Shown: one piece after another, positions 43,724-46,283 of the stretch
Position numbering within the stretch: the stretch's first letter is position 1
Layout of the letters: every line of letters begins with the position of its first letter
Origin: an uncultured Bacteroidales bacterium
GTDB taxonomy: Bacteria > Bacteroidota > Bacteroidia > Bacteroidales > UBA932
Direction of reading: 5' to 3'
Assembly: GCA_945948555.1 (NCBI GenBank)
Contig: CAMFBM010000018.1
Span: forward strand, 1-46,283
Length of the DNA: 46,283 bases
The notes under the pieces: model-generated
What the model saw: the letters and a program-made list of their open reading frames with translations, nothing else
The model's database searches: none
What the model was told of the DNA's origin: nothing
Program-made: the position numbers and the translations under genes

Positions 43724-43770
43724 AGGAGGTCCTCTACAAGTTTTCTAGGCTTGTGAGGACCTCCTTTTTA
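43724..43770 (+). terminator. Intrinsic terminator of frdAB
   Basis: AGGAGGTCCTC (43724-43734) pairs with GAGGACCTCCT (43755-43765), extended inwards by ACAAG with CTTGT around a 9-nt loop, and is followed by a T-run. Confidence 0.9.
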
Positions 43771-44009
43771 GTTATCTGTGGGTGTGATTGTTTGTTTTTA
43801 TAAAATTTATATATATATTCGCCCTTTCAAAGTGTTATCAAATGAAGACTGTGATACCATATTCCATTCATTCATGCACCCGTGACATTCTACGGGGGGG
43901 ATCATAATTCTTTTATAAAACATTTATTTTCTTACTGTTGTGACTTCCGATCATTACATCGGAAGTGTTTGTCGTTTGTTTAGTCAGTAACCCAATTTAA
44001 CAAATAAAT
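43771..44009. promoter_or_regulatory. Upstream region of the small peptide-lipoprotein unit
   Basis: AT-rich and without a gene. Contains a small CCCGT/ACGGG hairpin (43879-43896) that leads into a run of seven G (43894-43900), and a perfect 9-bp inverted repeat ACTTCCGAT / ATCGGAAGT (43943-43966) 44 nt before the peptide ATG. The inverted repeat may be an operator or a leader hairpin. No clear TAnnTTTG was found. Confidence 0.45.
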
Positions 44010-44186
44010 ATGAAAAAGAAAGTGAATCCAATCCTTCCGGAGACGGAATATTCCGCTCCCGAGATGGCGGTGCTTGAATTCAGCGCCGAAAATGTTGTGT
44101 GTCAGAGTTACAATGCTCAGGGTCTTCAAGATTTCGATAAAGACAGCGTTAATCTGGTTGATGAATCCACAGTCTGGGACTTTTAA
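44010..44186 (+). CDS. Small 58-residue peptide gene before the fimbrillin-like lipoprotein
   Basis: The product starts MKKKVNPILPETEYSAPEMA, has one central Cys (in VVCQSYNAQ) and an acidic C-terminus ending STVWDF. It has no signal peptide or membrane segment. I recall similar short proteins (LPETEY.AP.M....E..V.C) just upstream of fimbrillin-like or exported lipoprotein genes in Bacteroidales, but this was not checked. It lies 11 nt before the lipoprotein gene, so they are probably co-transcribed. Function unknown. Confidence 0.65.
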   Translation: MKKKVNPILPETEYSAPEMAVLEFSAENVVCQSYNAQGLQDFDKDSVNLVDESTVWDF

Positions 44187-44197
44187 TATTTGATGCT

Positions 44198-46243
44198 ATG
44201 AAAACTACGAAAAGATTTCTATATTTTGCAGCGGTTTCATCGCTTTTGTTTGCCGCCTGCAGCCGGGAGGATGTCGTTCCTGAAGAGAACTTTACCCCGG
44301 GGGAAAACACTGGTAAAACCTATCCCGTATATTTCGGTGCAGAAGCCACTCTTAATGATGCTGCTTCGGGTGATGATATTACTGCGGGAACAAAGGTTTC
44401 TTTGACTCCTGATGCAGATGATTCTTCTTTTAAAGCAAGTTGGGATTATCTTGACAGAGGAAGTATTCAATATTCAAGCAAACTTGTGACGAGTGCTAAA
44501 AATCCTGCAACTTGGAATGGTGAGTCATTTTTTGTAAATTTTTACCCATACGCAGAATCACCATCAAATTGGAAATATACTTTGATATATCCGGAAACAC
44601 CAAAATCCGGACAAAATCGTGTTCAGGAAGGAAGTAAGTATAACTCTGAATATGATCTTATGATTGGAAATGCCGAAGTCACCTATGCGAATCCAGGTTT
44701 TTATGACAATGGAGACAAAATCATCTTCAATATGCTTCGCGAGACAGGAATAGCATATTTCCATATTAAAAGCAATCTGGGTGAAGATGAAACCCTCGTG
44801 TCTGCAACCCTTACTGTTGACGGAGGAACTAAACCTATCGCTTATGAAAAGGTTTCTCTTCATTCATTTTATTATTCTGAAGGATTCGAGTATTCAGGGA
44901 ATGAGTATAATTCAATAAATCTGACCTTTAAAGAGGGAACGGCTCCAAGTGCCAATGATTTCAAACTTTGGTTCAATGTCCTGCCGACGAAATACAATTC
45001 CTCAACTCTTGTAATTGAGACAACAGCTCGTAAACTTACTCTGACCAAAAAGGCAGGTAAAGATCCATATTCTTACGACACACAGAAATTATATAAAGTC
45101 ACACGTACTGTTGCATTTCCGAATGCGATCACTTTCGCAACAGTTGAGGGAGGAACACTCTCGGCCGACCGTTCAGAAGCTACCAGTGGTACTACTGTTA
45201 CTTTGACTGCAACTGCAAATAAAGATTATTATTTCAATAATGACTGGAGTGTGACGGGTAAAAATGGAAATCCTGTAGAAGTAACAGGAAATACCTTTAT
45301 AATGCCGGCATATCCTGTTACTGTTACTGGTACTTTCACTAAGCAGTCAGGTGGGGACGATAATAGAACCAATCTTTCAGCTGATGGTAAAATTGCAAAC
45401 TGTTACATTGTTCCTCCAACAGCTGATTTGAAATATAAATTCCTGACTAATAATATCAATGGTCCAGTGGGCGATGTCACGACCTGTGATGTTCTTTGGG
45501 AGTCATTCGGTACAAGCACCGCACCGAATGTCGGAGATCTTGTAAAATATGTTTCCTATTCTGATGGTTACATTTCTTTCACAACTACCGGGAATGCAGG
45601 AAATGCTCTTATCGCTGCCAAGGATGCTGATGGTGTTATTCTTTGGTCTTGGCATATATGGATAACTGAAACAAAAGATATAACTATTGCAAGTACTACA
45701 TTACTAGATAGGAATCTTGGTGCAACAAGTTCCGTTAAAGGTTCAGTTGGAGCATTAGGTCTTTATTATCAATGGGGAAGAAAGGATCCTTTTATTGGAT
45801 CTTCAAGTACGACTACTGGTACAAAAGCTAAAATTTCAACAGTTTGGCCAGACGATGTGGCATCATCTGACGAAACAGGTAATCTTGCTTGGGCAAATAA
45901 GCATCCAATGACATACATAACAAAACATACTAGTACTTTTCATTGGTTTTCGATAGGAGCAGACAATAAATATAATTGGATTACTGCGGATAGTAAAAAA
46001 ACAGCGTATGATCCTTGTCCTTTCGGATATATGGTGCCATCTACGACATCGTGGCCAAATTTAACTGATAATAATATTGGTTTTGAGGACACTATTAATC
46101 ACGGTGTATATATCGGAGAGTATTGGTTCCCTTACGCCGGTTTTCTTTCAAATACTAATGCCTCATCATTCCAAAGTATTTCAAGTGAATTGGCTTTCTG
46201 GCTTAACGACCCTTCAAGTAATACTTCATATCTAAGTATATGA
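44198..46243 (+). CDS. Fimbrillin-like surface lipoprotein with InlB-type repeat
   Basis: A 681-residue exported lipoprotein: signal peptide ending LFAAC (Cys21). Domains seen: fimbrillin-like beta region (about 40-310, with TKVSLT, FFVNFYPYAES, YDLMIGNAEVTY), a divergent InlB B-repeat (about 318-380, FATVEGGTLSADRSEATSG to PVTVTGTF), and a C-terminal domain common in Bacteroidota surface proteins (ANCYIV, GNALIAAKDADGVILWSWHI, LDRNLGA, GLYYQWGRKDPF, YDPCPFGYMVPS). A role as minor fimbrial subunit or adhesin is inferred. Base composition is clearly more AT-rich than the housekeeping genes, suggesting acquisition or relaxed codon use. The usual end motif (G.SVRCV) is missing in this frame. Confidence 0.8.
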   Translation: MKTTKRFLYFAAVSSLLFAACSREDVVPEENFTPGENTGKTYPVYFGAEATLNDAASGDDITAGTKVSLTPDADDSSFKASWDYLDRGSIQYSSKLVTSAKNPATWNGESFFVNFYPYAESPSNWKYTLIYPETPKSGQNRVQEGSKYNSEYDLMIGNAEVTYANPGFYDNGDKIIFNMLRETGIAYFHIKSNLGEDETLVSATLTVDGGTKPIAYEKVSLHSFYYSEGFEYSGNEYNSINLTFKEGTAPSANDFKLWFNVLPTKYNSSTLVIETTARKLTLTKKAGKDPYSYDTQKLYKVTRTVAFPNAITFATVEGGTLSADRSEATSGTTVTLTATANKDYYFNNDWSVTGKNGNPVEVTGNTFIMPAYPVTVTGTFTKQSGGDDNRTNLSADGKIANCYIVPPTADLKYKFLTNNINGPVGDVTTCDVLWESFGTSTAPNVGDLVKYVSYSDGYISFTTTGNAGNALIAAKDADGVILWSWHIWITETKDITIASTTLLDRNLGATSSVKGSVGALGLYYQWGRKDPFIGSSSTTTGTKAKISTVWPDDVASSDETGNLAWANKHPMTYITKHTSTFHWFSIGADNKYNWITADSKKTAYDPCPFGYMVPSTTSWPNLTDNNIGFEDTINHGVYIGEYWFPYAGFLSNTNASSFQSISSELAFWLNDPSSNTSYLSI

Positions 46244-46283
46244 CAAAAATTTGAAAATATCGATTCGATAACGGTTTGTGTGG

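Noticed and set aside
43894..43900. Confirmed phase-variable G-tract
   Set aside because: Seven G is short for high-frequency slippage and no length variation can be seen from one sequence, so it is only mentioned as a possibility in the peptide finding.

Overview
The window looks like a chromosomal stretch of a Bacteroidales-type bacterium (phylum Bacteroidota), perhaps an Alistipes/Rikenellaceae-like gut lineage; the rank below order is a guess. The main sign is the recurrent TAnnTTTG promoter -7 element ahead of most transcription units. Others are Bacteroidota-style proteins (YfhO-like membrane protein, fimbrillin-like lipoprotein, LptC, FadL-like porin operon, TlpA-type lipoprotein, frdA-frdB pair). 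Most genes are housekeeping; the unusual DNA is in three accessory intervals and in several repeat structures between genes. I saw no rRNA, tRNA or CRISPR array.

Layout. 0.2-5.0 kb: a short-chain dehydrogenase faces a glycosyltransferase-YfhO pair. 5.0-8.6 kb (accessory interval 1): an AlbA_2-type ATP-binding protein and a divergent AAA/DUF4143 ATPase, with an exact 82-bp promoter-bearing sequence present twice, once before the AlbA_2 gene and once before the glycosyltransferase operon. A tail relic of a second AlbA_2 gene lies between. 8.7-21.4 kb: a tightly packed plus-strand run: mutS, a small lipoprotein, an RND efflux system (adaptor, pump, outer-membrane channel), a TlpA-like thioredoxin lipoprotein, uvrC with a strange repetitive tail, and pnuC. 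21.4-24.3 kb (accessory interval 2): hipB-hipA and gene relics between two arrays of three 28-nt hairpins at about 51-bp spacing.

24.4-39.6 kb, mostly minus strand: a YeiH-type transporter, a CpXC zinc-ribbon protein (plus), galK, an exo/endonuclease/phosphatase protein, ychF (plus), then an envelope operon read coaX - outer-membrane protein - TPR protein - lptC - ppiD-like isomerase, and mfd. A 124-bp inverted-repeat element sits at the 3' end of the ppiD-like gene. 39.9-43.7 kb (plus): ruvB and frdA-frdB, without the cytochrome b subunit at this locus. 44.0-46.3 kb (accessory interval 3): a 58-residue peptide gene followed by an AT-rich fimbrillin-like lipoprotein whose last codons may be frameshifted close to the window edge.

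Three candidates seem most worth following: the duplicated 82-bp regulatory cassette with twin 19-mers (5047-5128 and 6852-6933), the hairpin arrays bracketing hipBA (21467-21597 and 23893-24022), and the MITE-like palindrome (30047-30170). Family assignments come from reading motifs in the translations; no database search was run.
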